Positions 1-13,300 of a stretch of DNA of 64,000 nucleotides are shown one piece after another (position 1 is the first letter of the stretch; every line of letters starts with the position of its first letter). The DNA is from Mytilus galloprovincialis (taxonomy: Eukaryota > Mollusca > Bivalvia > Mytilida > Mytilidae). The DNA is taken from assembly GCF_965363235.1 (NCBI RefSeq), contig NC_134839.1, positions 80,439,410 to 80,503,409 of the forward strand, written 5' to 3'. Made by a program: the position numbers and the translations under genes. The notes under the pieces were generated by a model that saw only the letters and a program-made list of their open reading frames with translations, made no database searches and was not told where the DNA came from.

Positions 1-170
1 GCAGATCATTTTTTAAAGACAAGAGACACTCGGTACTGAATGCTAGTCTTACATGTAGCTGGTCCAACAATGTGAAAAATATGTGATGCAACTACATGTA
101 TTCATGCAAATTAAGTTGGTTCCTTACTTTTGACCTCATCTTCTAAGCTACATGTACATCATGTACATAC

Positions 171-1823
171 CTTTGGTTTACTAGGAGTACTGGATAAAGG
201 ATTGACTCTTTCAAAGCCAGCATAAGAAGATTCAGGCAGTGTAGCTAATCCAGATGCTATACTGTCTCTGTCATCTGGTCTATTATCTGGGTACTGCAGT
301 AGCTCCTCCATGGTCAATGGAAATAGTCTGTCTGGGTGACTTGCTACTGTACTTATACTTTCAACATCATCATCCTCACTTTTAAAAAAAATATATAAAA
401 CTAATAACCTTTTAATGATTTAATCGATGTAATTCAGATTCAAGTTTGAGACCCCCATATGTACATAATATGAAAAAGTTGACCTTACCAATAATATGGA
501 AATTTATGGTCATTTTTATAATTTATTTTCATAACAGTTTTGCATACCATAATTATTTAAATGATATAACTTTATTCAATGAATACAATAACTTAATTAT
601 CAAGTTTGTATATGAAACTAGTGTTTCAGATGATACTTAGCTGCCAATTTTATTATGGAGCTGAATCAACATGGGACTGATCATCTTCTGACATATATTT
701 TTTAGCCAGATTGGTTTGGGGACCTGATACCATTAGAATTAGCCTCATGCATTTTCATGCTAAATAGCAACATTAAGTAATTTTCCTGTGATCTATTGTT
801 TTTCCTCTTTGATCTATACAAATTCGTCAATTTTGCCAAAATCTCATGCATTTTCTGCCCAAAACTTGACAGAACAGATTTTTTATTTTTGCAATTGTGA
901 GTAAGTTGCATCAACAATGTATGTTGGTTTCCCCCAACATGTGAAACTTAGAAAGGACAAGCAGGCAGGAACAACTTAAATTATATATATCTTATTTTAT
1001 TTTTTTGTGAAAAATCAGTTTTGTCTACAGAGAATGTTATTAACCATTAAACCTGTAATTAATGTTTGTTTCACATTCTTTAATGTGGTACAATCTATGT
1101 GAAACTGAAATAGTCATATACAGATCATAATTGAGCAATGTTGAAACACTTTAAAGGAAAATCAGATAATTATAAAAGCATCATTGATAATTGTCAATAG
1201 AAACTCTTTTTTTTTCATCCATTCTTCAAAAAAAAAAAAAAGAGAAGAAAAAAATTGACCCGGCAGGGTTAGGGGAAATCAACATTATTTTTGAGTGGCC
1301 CTACTAGTACAAATGTAGTACTACTAGTGTGTTAGTCCAAATATTATTAAGCCTAGCAAGGCTATTTTTTTTCTCTGGGAATAGACTTGCTTGACGTCAT
1401 AATTATTAAATATAAAATGTAAATATAAAATATGTATCTCTTATCATTGAGAAAATATGTTGGTTTTGTGTGTTTGTTTGTTTGTTTATTTTTGTATTTG
1501 TATTTTATTTGTATTTTGTAAATGTCGGCTAGTATCATTTCTGTATAGGAATTTACACCAATATAATTATTTGATTTGATTATTTGAACTACTACTACTA
1601 GTACATGTACTAACTGAAATTATGTTTATATTTATAAAATATTTAAAACAAACTGGTATAAACAAGTAAATAACCAATTTTTTTTATTCACTTACTCAAA
1701 TCTATTTTTCTCTCTATTTTCTATTTTTGAAAGCTTCTTCAAATTTCTCTCTGTTTCTAACAGACGCTTGCGAAGGTCATGCACATTGTGCATCAATAGT
1801 GCTTGTGGTTCAAAGCTATCCAT
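171..1823 (-). CDS. Unrecognised gene, first two coding exons (partial)
   Basis: I do not recognise this protein. Two minus-strand exons join in frame. The first runs from the ATG at 1823-1821 to 1696 and ends at a GTAAGT donor. The second is 378-171, with an AG acceptor at 380-379 and a GTATGT donor at 170. The junction splits an Asp codon (GA|T). Together they encode about 112 residues: MDSFEPQALL, then a charged, probably helical stretch (LRKRLLETERNLKKL at about residues 18-32), an acidic run (DEDDDVE) and a Ser/Pro-rich part ending STPSKPK. The rest lies beyond the left edge. An in-frame ATG at 1949-1947 would add 42 residues with little order, so I prefer the downstream ATG. A coiled-coil or centrosomal protein is possible but is only a guess. 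Splice sites, phase and codon-like composition support the exons. Confidence 0.6.
379..1695 (-). other. Intron of the minus-strand gene
   Basis: AT-rich intron of about 1.3 kb between the two coding exons. It contains a poly(A) run near 1228-1241 and a short TTTG tetranucleotide run near 1470-1490. I see no gene or recognisable transposon in it. Confidence 0.5.
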
Positions 1824-1949
1824 TATATTCTTCTTATTCAAGCTTAGTGAAGAAGTTCTTACATTTTGTTTGTAATTTCGGTATAATTCATAAAACACAT
1901 GGCGGGTATTGTCATTGTTGACATTTACAAAACAGGCCGAAACATGCAC

Positions 1950-2344
1950 CTCTACAAATTAAATTGCATGTTGAATAGAAACTTATCCCTTTGAAACGTT
2001 GGAGGTTTGTTAGCTGCTTGTTGTTTAGTATGCTGTTTGGTAAAGTTATAACCAATTTCTACGTTTTCACACCACTTGCATAAACTTCACATTGATTTAA
2101 ATAATTCTAAATTCGCGTTTTTCGCCGATTGGCGACCAAAACAATCTTCAAAATTCTTGTCAATGAAACGTTTACGATAAGCAACTTTTTACATATTGTT
2201 ACAAGCGTCAAAATGAACGGGGAAAATCTGAAACCCAACATTTATTTAAACACATACCAGCCCAAAAACCCCTCATTTGGCACGTTGACGTAGCATGGGT
2301 ATTGATAGACCCATTTAGTTTCTTAATTCTGATTTGTATAAACG
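1950..2344. other. Intergenic, nothing recognised
   Basis: AT-rich stretch between the minus-strand gene start and the Penelope-like remnant. It probably includes the promoter of the minus-strand gene, but no TATA or other core element is convincing. Confidence 0.4.
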
Positions 2345-3900
2345 ACCTCACAGCCCGTTAATCCATTCGGAAAGAGTATCTCCGTCTTCCTTCTCGCGCT
2401 TAGACCATTGCCTGGCATAATCCTCGACTGAATCCATCAGTATTTTGAAGTTGTATTTCCAATTGATGGATTTAGGCTCACGATATTTTGGACCTTTGGA
2501 TACTGACACATTTCTCTTGGGAATGTTATTGACAATGTTGAGGTCACCAGTAATAACGTGGCCAGCCGGATTATATGTGAATTGGGAACTAGCACAAGTG
2601 CAATCAGGAGGTTTAGACTTGAAGTCGTCGATATTGAAATCCTGCAAAACGTATTTGTAATTGAAAAATTTAGTTGCAATTAATTGGTTTAGGTATACAT
2701 AAGAAATGATTGGTACACTGATCTTTGTAATAAGGAGGTATTTTCGACTGAACTTATTTATGATAAGTTGACGCCATCGAGACCTTTGTTGACAAAGGAA
2801 AGATTGAGAAAAAAATCTTTTCTCTTTTTCATCTTTTCCAATGCGAACTGGTTTGAAAAGTCTGTGACTTGTTTCAATATCCGAAATGATAGCTGTAAGT
2901 TTGTATTGGTTTGAATGAGGGTTTGTAATAGTGGTTTCCAAACATAAATTGAACAGAAAATGAAGGTTTGAAATGAATAAAGTTTCGTGCGAATGTGATG
3001 AATACTTAACGGCTTTTGTATACATGGCAGCAAGTCATTAATAGAGACATCATGCAGAGTAGGTGATGTATTATGACGATGATCATGACTGCGTCTACGT
3101 CGAGGAGAAGAGTTGAAAATATTCATCACATTCACCGAACTACACGAAGGACTAGATATAATACCTATACCATCAATTTTGAAAAACTCATTGCAACCAT
3201 ATGGTGTCACAGTTCCCAATAGTCTAATCCAGTAGTCGTCTTTTTGACTACGGAGAGGCGTTGCAAGATGAGGATTGTTAGTCCTGTGGTATATTTTTTT
3301 AATAATTTGAACTTTCATAGAAATGATGGTGTGACCAGGCTAATTAAAATGCTGGTAAAGAATTTCCTTTGCATTTAGGTTAATATTTGATCTATGTCCG
3401 CACATACGATTGTTCATTTCACCGACGTATATCAATCCGCAAAGGTTACACTCTAATCCGTAGACGACATTTATAGATAGATTTACAATTGAGATCATCG
3501 TAACTTCTGGTAAAATAAGACTTCTTATTTAAATTGCTAGTGAATTGAGCATCTGTTATTAAAATCTCACAAGTCTTTAGGCTCACATTTCGAAATGCGA
3601 CAGTGTTGTCAGCCAGAGTCATCAAAATCCAAAATGTCAATAAGGAGAACTGAACATGTCTGTGTTTGTGTATTATTGCTATTGTAACCAGTATGATGAT
3701 CTGAATGAGTCATGTTTGAGATATTTGCATTTGTCATGTCTGGTGATGAGGGAACACCTGCCGTATCAGACGACACCGTGTCCATGGAGACGTCTGTTTC
3801 GGACCTTTTTATACCGGGGCAGTCTGGGCGACGTCCGAGCCAGTATCCTGTTGATCACATTTACAAAAAAAATAGTTCTCCACACTTCAAGCTACTCGTT
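2345..3900 (-). mobile_element. Broken Penelope-like (Naiad-type) retroelement, N-terminal part
   Basis: Minus-strand coding remnants read, in element order: a Ser/Thr/Asp-rich N-terminal region (about 3850-3650); a GIY-YIG-type nuclease segment with a CxxC pair (CNLCGLIYVGE, near 3460-3400) followed by RMCGHR and the downstream YWIRLLG (about 3220); then a region with DCTCASS, AGHVITGDLNIV and SINWKYNFKILMDSVEDYAR that normally precedes the reverse transcriptase. The polymerase domain itself is absent. A nuclease with a CxxC insertion lying N-terminal to the RT is the permuted arrangement described for Naiad/Chlamys Penelope-like elements. The copy is broken in several places and 3' truncated, so it cannot move itself. 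The family name rests on recalled domain order, not a search. Confidence 0.72.
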
Positions 3901-3954
3901 TAGTCATGCGAAAATATGGAGCACTAACATTTTGTATTTTATATACATACATAT

Positions 3955-4146
3955 TAGACCGTTGGTTTTCCCGTTTAAATGGTTTTACACTAGTAATTTT
4001 TGGGCCCTTTATAGCTAGTTGTTCGATGTGAGCCAATGCTCCGTGTCGAAGGCCGTACATTGACCTATAATGGTTTACTTTTATAAATTGTTATTTGGAT
4101 GGAGAGTTGTCTCATTGGCAATCACACCACATCTTCCTATATCTAT
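3955..4146 (+). repeat. Dispersed repeat R3, copy 1
   Basis: Matches several other places in the window (6395, 34353 minus, 36460, 52681, 60390) through blocks such as GACCGTTGGTTTTCC, GCTCCGTGT and a tail with TCTCATTGGCA followed by CACATCTTC. It lies just upstream of the Penelope-like remnant. Non-coding; class not settled. A SINE-like or LINE-tail repeat is plausible because the tail is the best conserved part. Confidence 0.7.
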
Positions 4147-5325
4147 GTATGCTTTTACATAGTCTCATAATTTATCTGTGTAGCTGGGAAGGTTTTTTTT
4201 AAAGGAAATTACTTAGAATTATCATTGTATCAAAAAATGTGTGACACTCAAATAAAATAGATTTACTATTATATTACTAACTGTATTATAATATTTTATT
4301 CGTAAGCAATGTAACTTACAGAATATAAATATTACAAATATTCAATTACATCAGTGAAATAACAGAAAGATTTTGAAAGCAGAGAACCCTGAGCATCTTA
4401 TACTCGCCATGATTTATCAGATGACAATCCCAATACTAAAATAAGGCTTACGCATAGTTATATACTTTAATTCAGTCACGGACCCGCGATATCACGGGTG
4501 TGTTCTAGTATCCATAAAACAGGACAGCAGAGTATGATAAAATATAACACATATAATAGTTATATAAAACACATGTTGTGTTAGGCTCTGATCCTGTTCA
4601 TAACGTTATAGTATGTATTAGTTTTCTGTTTTGCTTTTTCCAATCATATTGTGTTGTAAAATGATGCCCTTTATGGGTTCTTGATTAGATTAATAAAAAT
4701 TCTTATCTTATTAAGCATTTATAAATGAATTTAATTACGTGTCTTCTCGGCCAGAAATAAATACTTCCCTAAATTGTTAAGTTCCTTTACAGTATGAATA
4801 GATAGCAGGTGCATGAGTTTAAAATTCGATGGTTTTCTCCAATAATATGGTTTTATAAATTTCTTTCGAAGATCGTTATACTATTCACATACTAAAATAA
4901 AATGTTATTCATCTTCAATTACTTGTTTATCAAACATATTATAAAGTCTCAGATGTCTCTCAATATTATAAAATCTACCCGTTTTCTATGTTCAAACAAT
5001 GAGCAGATATGCGGTATTTACAAATAAATGGTTTATAAATATAATTTACAGCATGATCTAAATACAACTGTAACATGTTGGGGTCAAATACATATCTATA
5101 CAACATACATTTTGGCGAATCTTCAAAAAATGAGTCCATTTCACTATGAAAGCTATACCCTTTACTACATCTTTGAATTCTATTAAAAACAAATCCACAT
5201 TTTGAACACCCTGATGTAACCATACATCCTGGAACCCATACATGTATAACATGTCTCTAATCCAACAGGCCAAGTTATATTTGTCGTTTGGTTTTATATT
5301 GCATCTATCGAGCATTTCTTCATAA
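4147..5325. other. Intergenic AT-rich DNA
   Basis: No gene recognised. The two overlapping minus-strand frames near 4975-5333 look non-conserved and have no splice context. Nothing repeat-like was identified with confidence. Confidence 0.4.
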
Positions 5326-5606
5326 GGCAGCAACCATTTGATTTTCTGGGGGGGGCTATGGTTTTTTTTCTGTGCAAACTTTTTTTTTCGCCTTCGGCGA
5401 AGAACAATCTATTTTTTTAGCGACAAACCGAAGACAATTTTTTTCTTTCAATTTTAGCATTACATATAGTGGCAGCTGAGGGTGAAACAAACAATTTTTT
5501 TTACTCAGGGTCCAAAACAAATTATTTTTTTCACCAAAACCGGGAAACAAACTTTTTTTTCCAAAAAAAACCATAGCCCCCCCCAGAAAATCAAATGGTT
5601 GCTGCC
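5326..5606. mobile_element. PIF/Harbinger-like MITE, copy 1
   Basis: A 281-bp element with long terminal inverted repeats starting GGCAGCAACCATTTG and ending in the inverse. It is flanked by the 3-bp duplication TAA (5323-5325 and 5607-5609). A second copy at 33958-34236 has the duplication TTA. A TWA target duplication is the hallmark of PIF/Harbinger. The inner sequence is A/T-run-rich and non-coding, with G and C homopolymers next to each inverted repeat. Confidence 0.8.
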
Positions 5607-6394
5607 TAACAGCATTTAAGAATACAGATATCAGTACATATGTAATATTTTAACATTCGACAATATCTTTCTATAAACATAGGGTATCGTCCCAACTCAC
5701 AAGAAACCATATAATTAACAGAAGAAGCTTTCACCTTTAATATACGTTTTAAGAATTTCATTTTAACTTGTTCTATATATATCGTTGTAGAAGGGTCTAA
5801 AAACAGCACAAACAACATTTTCCAAAAGACCAAAAAAGTGAAAAAGTATATTTAAACAAAACGCATTTGACTAACAGGTCGAACAACTGATGTTCTTTAA
5901 CCCTGCTGACTGCCATTGGCGATTGCCAAATAAAATTGACCACAAGATGTAACAAAATGGATCTTAATACAAATTTAATACTAAACAGATAAAAATTAAT
6001 TATATGAAAAAGACATCACATTTATGATTCCCCCAAACTTAACAACTATAATTCAAAATACTTGCTACATACGTGTCAAACAATGACAGCATAATTTCAA
6101 AATTAAAACAGTCATCCTGCAATTTACTAGATTAACTGTAAATTGACTTCTGGGATTGTTGAGAAGTTCACAGTTGGTCTAGTTCTTTGCTTAAATCTGC
6201 TAATTTTGAGATAGATTTGCATTTAATGGGTTAGACTTTGATAGGAATAAAGACAAATAAGTTATTTATTGCATTATTGAGATTGATTTATCAAATACCA
6301 AACATCTTTGTTTGTTTTTATCCAATATCGCCAACTTAGCCATTTAAGGGGAGATAACTCAAATGATTAAACTTTTTATAAATGTATGGTTTTG
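5607..6394. other. Intergenic, nothing recognised
   Basis: AT-rich sequence without a supported gene or clear repeat. Confidence 0.4.
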
Positions 6395-6518
6395 TCCCTT
6401 TATAGCTAGTTGTTCGGTGTGATCCAAGCTCCGTGTTGAAGGTCGTGGCATTGACCTATAATGGTTTACTTTTATAAATTGTTATTTGGCACTCATACCA
6501 CATCTTCCTGTTTCTATG
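6395..6518 (+). repeat. Dispersed repeat R3, partial copy
   Basis: Shares the blocks CCTTTATAGCTAGTTGTTCG, AGCTCCGTGTTGAAGG and GACCTATAATGGTTTACTTT with the copy at 3955. The middle of the tail is deleted before the final CACATCTTCC. Confidence 0.7.
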
Positions 6519-7238
6519 ATAGAGTAATCTTCAATGTCGTTGAAATTTTTAATTTTTATTTTTTTTATTAAAACTTATCCTTTCATTTGTTACTCCAACA
6601 TTTTTACTCAGAAAAAAGTTGTTTTTATACTAACAAGCTATACAAATTTGCGGCGATTTTGCACGACTTCTATATAATAACATACAGATACATGTAGCAC
6701 GTACTTAAACAGTAAAGTCCCGATTGAATCAAGGATTTGTATTGTAGTCTAACTATTCAAATGTTTGATTAAATGAAAATTCCATCATCTAATGGCAAGA
6801 TGTAAAAGTGAGTGACGGTTACATAACAGTCATAATCATACTGTCTTATATAAAATTTCACGTACTACAAATCGTCATTCTATTCATCTTTTTATTTTTA
6901 TTTATTTTGAAGAGGATTTCAATATTCCGAGTCTAAGGTGCTAAAAATAAAATTTCCTGTTCAAAATACTGCGAATTTCCGCAGCAAATCCTTGTCCGCA
7001 GTGACCAACTCTTTTAAGCCTTAAATCAGTTGAACACATAAAAAAGTTAATCAAGGTAAAATTGCTAAGCGTAGATTGTGCGATCAATTCAGAAGTTTTA
7101 ATTATTTCATTCACGCACGTTACGAATATTTGAAGATTCATTGAAAAGAACAGCAGTTATTGCAATTTGAATAAATCGACACTTGTCTGGTTTGTCTATT
7201 CAGGTCCGCGTTCAGGTTTTTAGTAAAACCCTTACGAA
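6519..7238. other. Upstream region of RPL5
   Basis: AT-rich, no gene. It should include the RPL5 promoter, but no TATA box stands out, as is usual for ribosomal protein genes. Confidence 0.4.
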
Positions 7239-7250
7239 CTTCCTTTTCCG
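7239..7250 (+). promoter_or_regulatory. 5' TOP motif and likely RPL5 transcription start
   Basis: The tract CTTCCTTTTCCG starts with C and continues as an almost unbroken pyrimidine run, followed by a short G-rich leader and an ATG 79 bases downstream. This is the terminal oligopyrimidine signature of ribosomal protein mRNAs, which places them under growth-dependent (mTOR/LARP1) translational control. The exact start base is inferred. Confidence 0.7.
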
Positions 7251-7317
7251 GCTGTAGAAAGCCCTAAAACCGAAGCTATCTGAAAACTAGGAAAATAAAT
7301 CCTAGATATCCCTAAAA

Positions 7318-10300
7318 ATGGTGAGAATTGAAACATGGCAGTATCACAAATTACAAATTAAACGTCCGTTCTTTCATTTTTTAGGCGCACATCAACCCGA
7401 TGATAGTGAAATCTTATGATATTTACAGATTCTCAACGAACGTTCGCCTACACTCTACAAAATGCACGTGTACGTTAAACATGTTTATGTTGTGAAGCAG
7501 TTACACAAACAATTAATGGTCCAGTACCAGTTTCTTTATAGATTTGTCCGATATGCTTAGATATTTTTCAACAAATTCCAAAACTTTTGAATCGGTCCCG
7601 TTAAAAAGGGGGATACTAAGTCAGAGACGACACGTTCCAAAGGGGGATACCAAGTTCAAGATGACATTCATTAATATAACAAGTGCAGAAAATCGTATAC
7701 TAAACATTACCAGGGGCGGATGCAGGAATTTTCGAAAGGGGGGGTGCTAACCCAGGGCAAAGGGGGGGAGCAAAACATATGTCCCGATACAAATGCATTG
7801 ATCGGCAAAAATAAAGGGGGGGTGCGCACCCCCGGAACCCCCCCCTGGATCCGCCACTGATTACTGTGAAAGTGTTTAGTTTAGCTGCGGAACCGTAGCT
7901 CTTAGGTCCTTGTGTTATTTTTTGACTATTTGCGGACCATATAGAGCTAAGGATTTTTCCCTATTTTAAAACGTTCGGAATTGTGACCCAGGTTCAGGTC
8001 GCACTTATTTCCTAAATACTTATTGTTTGTAATCCATGCAAAGCTTGTCAATATAAATAGTTCGTTTCGTTAGACATTTTTCTAGTATGACGACACGTAC
8101 CTATAATTATTCAAACATAAAATTTATGTTTGAATATTCATTTCCTTAACACTATAATCCAATTATTCCCATTTGTATACATTCTCCGCTTATTTTGTTT
8201 GGCCATATTGAATCTGGTAGAGATGTTACGAAAAATAAGAAAAGGTTACTCTGATAGGAAAACACGTGTTTGTTTGTTTACATTGACTTTAACTTTAATT
8301 TCATGACTTTTTGAATAAAACACCTTTTAATTTAAGTAAAATACTATCGGAAATAATAATTCTTCCCAGCAATTTAAATATTTCTTATGAATTTATATTG
8401 TAAAGCCTTAAAACAACTCGCTTCGTAATAAGTAACTAAACCAACACGTATTTTCCTATAAGAGTTATCTTTTCTTGTTTTTCGCAGGCGTTCCTCACCT
8501 CCAACCTAGGAGATCGAGGGTATTTGAGTTATCTTTTCTCGTTTTTTGTGACTTCACTACGAGATTCAATATGGCCGAACAAATAGTCGGGAGAATGTAT
8601 ACGAATGGGAATAATTGGATAATAGTGTTAAGGAAATAAATATTCAAACATAAATAGGTACGTCATATCCTAGAAAAATGTCTTAACGAAACAAACTATT
8701 TATTAATAATGAATGACCTTACAAAAGCAACATTGAAAGGATATCAAAGAGAAATATGTAGTATTGAATTTTTAATATTTTGTGATTTCAGGGGTTTGTG
8801 AAAGTAGTGAAGAATAAGGCATACTTTAAAAGGTTTCAAGTAAAGTATAGGAGGAGGCAAGGTAAGATTAACAGCTAGAAGAAAAGGTTTGATAGTGGAA
8901 GTAAACAAAATTGTCTATCATAGATCTAGAAAAAGAAAGAGTTATAACTTTATGCATGGCCTCTGGCATAAAACTTTCTCTTTTCTTTATTTTATTTCTC
9001 AAATAGATTTTCAAATTTCTGATGTCAGCTGTTCAAAGTTGATTTCATAAATAAGGCATGTTCCCTCGACTTTGGACAATTTATTGTTGTTTTTTTCCTA
9101 AATAAAAATTGCAATTTAACTAAATTTCAAACTTTGATTTTAATATGCTTCAGTCATGTCAGTGATGGGATGGATACATTTAGTTTCAGGTCCTGGTGAA
9201 GTCATCAATAAGTAAATTTCCATAAATTCTAGATTTTTGTTTGTTAAATTCAATGCCATCACTTTGAAAAAATTCAATCAGATATAAACTGGGGGGTTCA
9301 CCAAAAAGTCTTTTATTCCATCTCTTCCTCTTCTGCACTTGAGAAATTGTTTCTCCCTAGAATTTGTAGTTTAATGCATAGAAATCTTGTATAGGTATGT
9401 AATATGTTGGTATGTATATAATAACTCTCTGTTTGTCTTTTTAGAGGGTAGGACAGATTACTATGCCAGGAAACGCCTTATTATTCAAGAAAAAAACAAA
9501 TACAACACTCCAAAGTACAGAATGATTGTTCGATTTACCAACAAGGATATCATCTGTCAGGTAAGACGGAATTAGTAATTCAGATTTTATTGAGTTTTAT
9601 ATCTAATTTCCAGCTGATATGTTTCAGGTTTGTGATTCAGTCAGTTAGAGGGGTACCACATGTGATAGGTAAAAAAAAATTCATATGTGGTTATATTAAG
9701 CATTGGCATATCTCAATTCTGCAGAAAAGTATTTGATCCTCCACATGTAATTCTTTCATTGAATTTGAATGTTTTGTATTACTTGCACTATTTTTTTTGT
9801 ATTGTCCAAATGTTTTAACTTTTTTTGTGACACTTTATTTAAAATAATTAGTAAACATTTGAAAACTTTTTTTATCCTTTCTCAATATGGAGGAAGTTGC
9901 ATTGTGGCAAATATTTACATTGTCAGGTATTGTAAGTAGAGGTTTTCATAACCACTTGTCCTTGTTATTTTTCAGATAGCGTACGCAAGAATTGAGGGAG
10001 ATTACATTATATGTGCAGCATATGCTCATGAGCTCCCCCGATATGGCGTCAAGGTTGGGTTGACTAACTATGCAGCAGCATATTGTACAGGACTCTTGCT
10101 GGCCAGAAGAGTAGGTAGAACTTAATCTCATGCTGGTCTTAATGACAACATTACATGTTATGCAGTGAATACACCCTTGTTCTATCAAATGATCAGATCC
10201 AAATGCAAGAGTCTTTAAGTTATATCATTGAGAGAAAAATATCAAGTATTATTTGTTGTATTATCTTATTGTGTATGAATGGTAGAGGTATGATATGTGT

Positions 10301-13300
10301 ATATATTTAAATGTCCACTACTAATTTAAATAAAAAAAATCGGTTTTCCTCATTCAATATTTACGAAACTCATACACAATGCTAAGAACTTAAAACTTGT
10401 GACAGAGTTTAAATTTTTGCAGTGAGTTATCTACCGATCAAGAGTTGTGCCCCTTTTAAACTTGGAAAATTGCAAAGCTTGAGCAGGGACACTCCTGTTC
10501 TCAGACACAACTTCTTTAAATAAAGTTGATTCAGGACTCAAAATAACCAAAAAGAATTATTTGCTCTTACGCTGTGACTTGTCTGTTTTCTCCAATAAGT
10601 GATTCTGCTACAATTGGAAACAAGAAAACCAGCAATTAGATACTAGAAAAATGGGCAACACTTTTATTTACAGTAAAAAATTTAAATAATTTGCTGATTT
10701 TGTCAAATAACATTACTGGCATTGCCACATTTGGATAGTTACTATGAAGACCATATGATTTAAACATGCTAGTATTTTTATAACCAAATAATATTTTTGG
10801 TTCCCTGCCCACTTAACTTCTCGGAACCCTCTTAGCCAAATGGAAAGTATTCTACAAAATATCCTCATTTGCTTTTAATTAAAACGCCATCAAACTCTTG
10901 CCAGTTAATGACTAATTTGGAGTCAGTTATAAATTCAGATAAGTGATACATTATTATGTCAACATAAATTATTCTTTTCTGATAATATGTTAAAGATTGT
11001 TTTGTTTCTTTTAGCTTTTGAAACAACTGAAGCTTGATGAAATCTATCAAGGTCAAACAAAAATCGATGGTGACGAGTTCAGCAATGAAGATGTTGATGG
11101 CCAGCCAGGTGCATTTAGGTGTTACTTAGATGTTGGTCTCTTCAGAACCACAACTGGAGCCCGAGTGTTTGGAGCCATGAAGGGAGCTGTTGATGGTGGT
11201 CTTGACATACCTCACAGGTAGGTTCAAATCTCTCAAGTCATTTTTAAAAGAGTCTCCATTTTAAAGTTGACTTGTTACACAGATGAGTATATCTGTGTCA
11301 ACAGTTTATAGCTTGATTGATATCAATGCCTTTAGTTTCAAAAGCAAAGGATTTAAAAATACATCTGGTTGGCACAAATTATCTTTAGATACCCTGATGT
11401 ATTAAGATACCAGAGTGAGAGGTACTGCCTTGCAACTTAGTTCAAGAAAAAATTCAAGTTAGATTCCAAATTTGGTCATGAAAATTAATTTCTTCTTTTT
11501 CCAATACTTATAACCACGAAACTCAGATCAAGTATAATTTGGGTAGCCTAACTTTTACCGTTCTTCTGTTATGTCCCTTTCTAACTTTAAGTGATATGCA
11601 AGTGGGGGGGCATCACATCATATGTGTCCCATGGACGCATTCCCCATTTGTTTTAATTTTTATACGACCGCAAAAAAAAATTTGCGTCGTATAATGCTAT
11701 CGTCGTCGTCCGAAGACACATTTTGTTTGCGGACAATAACTTTAGTTTTAGTCAGTAAATCTCTATAAATTTTTACCAGAAGGTTCAGTACCACTAAAGG
11801 AAAGTTAAGATTTATTTTGGGGGTTATGGTCCCAATAGTTTAGGAATTAGGGGTCAAAAAGGGGGCCCAAATTAAGCATTTTTGTAGTTTTCAAACAATA
11901 ACTTGTGTTTAAGTGTATGAATATCTCTGAAATTATACTACAAGTTTCCATAACATGAAGGGATGGTAAGTATTGAGTTTGGGGGTTTCGGTTCAAAATG
12001 TTTTGGAATAAGGGGCAAAAAAGGGGGAAAACTAGGTTTTTCTGGTTAATGGAAAATTAAGACAATTTAAAAGCAGTGTAAGGGAGGTAATTCAAAATTT
12101 CTAATATACAATGTTGGGTATTTTCGGATTTACTTCCCTCACACTTCTTGTAAATTATGTATAAATAAATGTCAGGTTTTTAAATAATTGCAAAAAAAGG
12201 GGGGGGGGGGTAGTAGTTTTCAATTTTTTTCTCTCCAAATTTCTCAAAATTCTCCATTTTTAAAAAAGTTTGAAGAAGAAATCTTTAATTGCACAATATT
12301 GGACAATAGATTTGTAAGATCTTGACATTTGATTTGTGTCAGAAACCCATATGTCAAAAATTTGATCACAATCCAAATTCAGAGCTGTATCAAGCTTGAA
12401 TGTTGAGTCCATACTTGCCCCAACTATTCAGGGTTCGACCTTTTCGATCGTATAAAGCTGCGTCCTGCAGAGCACCTGGTTACATTCTGAATTTGTAAAC
12501 TTTCATTGTTTGTTATGAGACTTGGACAAAGGCTGATCTTCAAGACCAGGAATTCAGTGGCCTAAAAAAATTATTGAATTTATTTTGAAATTCTAAATTT
12601 TACTGATAAATTGACTTTGATTTATTACTCATCTTTACACTTTTTCACTGACAGCAGCAATCACAGGATTATGGGGGGAAAACCTTACCGATGTTTAGAT
12701 ACAAAAATGCAAATTTTTCATCAGTTTTCTTTTTATGTGAGAGATGGGATACTAAAAGAAAAAAATATTTGCCACAATCTCTCAATTGTAGTATCTGCTT
12801 GGACTTCTAACTGCATACTACATCCCTTGCCAATCTCAATGTTTTTAGCTCACTTCCGAAGGAACTGTGAGCTTTAGCCATCCCTTGGCGTGCGTCATCG
12901 TCGTCTGTCTGGTGTAAACTATTTCAAACATCTTCTCCTCTGAAACTATGAACCAATTCCAACCAAACTTAAGCTGAATGATCCTTAGGGTATCTAGAAT
13001 AAAGTTTGTGCTTTTATTTTCTGTTTCGTAAAAATACATGGCCGCCATGGCTAAAAATAGAACATAGGGGTAAAATGTAGTTTTTGTCTTATATCTCAAA
13101 AACCAAAGCAGTTAGAGTAAATCTGACATAGGGATAAAGTGTTCATAAGTGAACGTTCTATCAGCCCTGAAATTTCCAGACGAATTTAATAACCCATTAT
13201 TGGGTTGCTGCCACTAAATTGGTAATTTTAAGGAAATTTTGTAGTTTTTGGTTATCTAAATAGTATTAATGATAAAGATAAACTGTAGACAGCAAATATG

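Noticed and set aside
1824-1949. Upstream start for the minus-strand gene
   Set aside because: An in-frame ATG at 1949-1947 exists, but the added residues look like untranslated leader. The choice is not certain.
8571-8600. Alternative RPL5 first exon with ATGGCCGAAC
   Set aside because: This sequence belongs to one arm of an inverted repeat, has no matching donor, and would not join the conserved second exon correctly. The ATG|GTGAG at 7318 with an upstream TOP tract fits the family.
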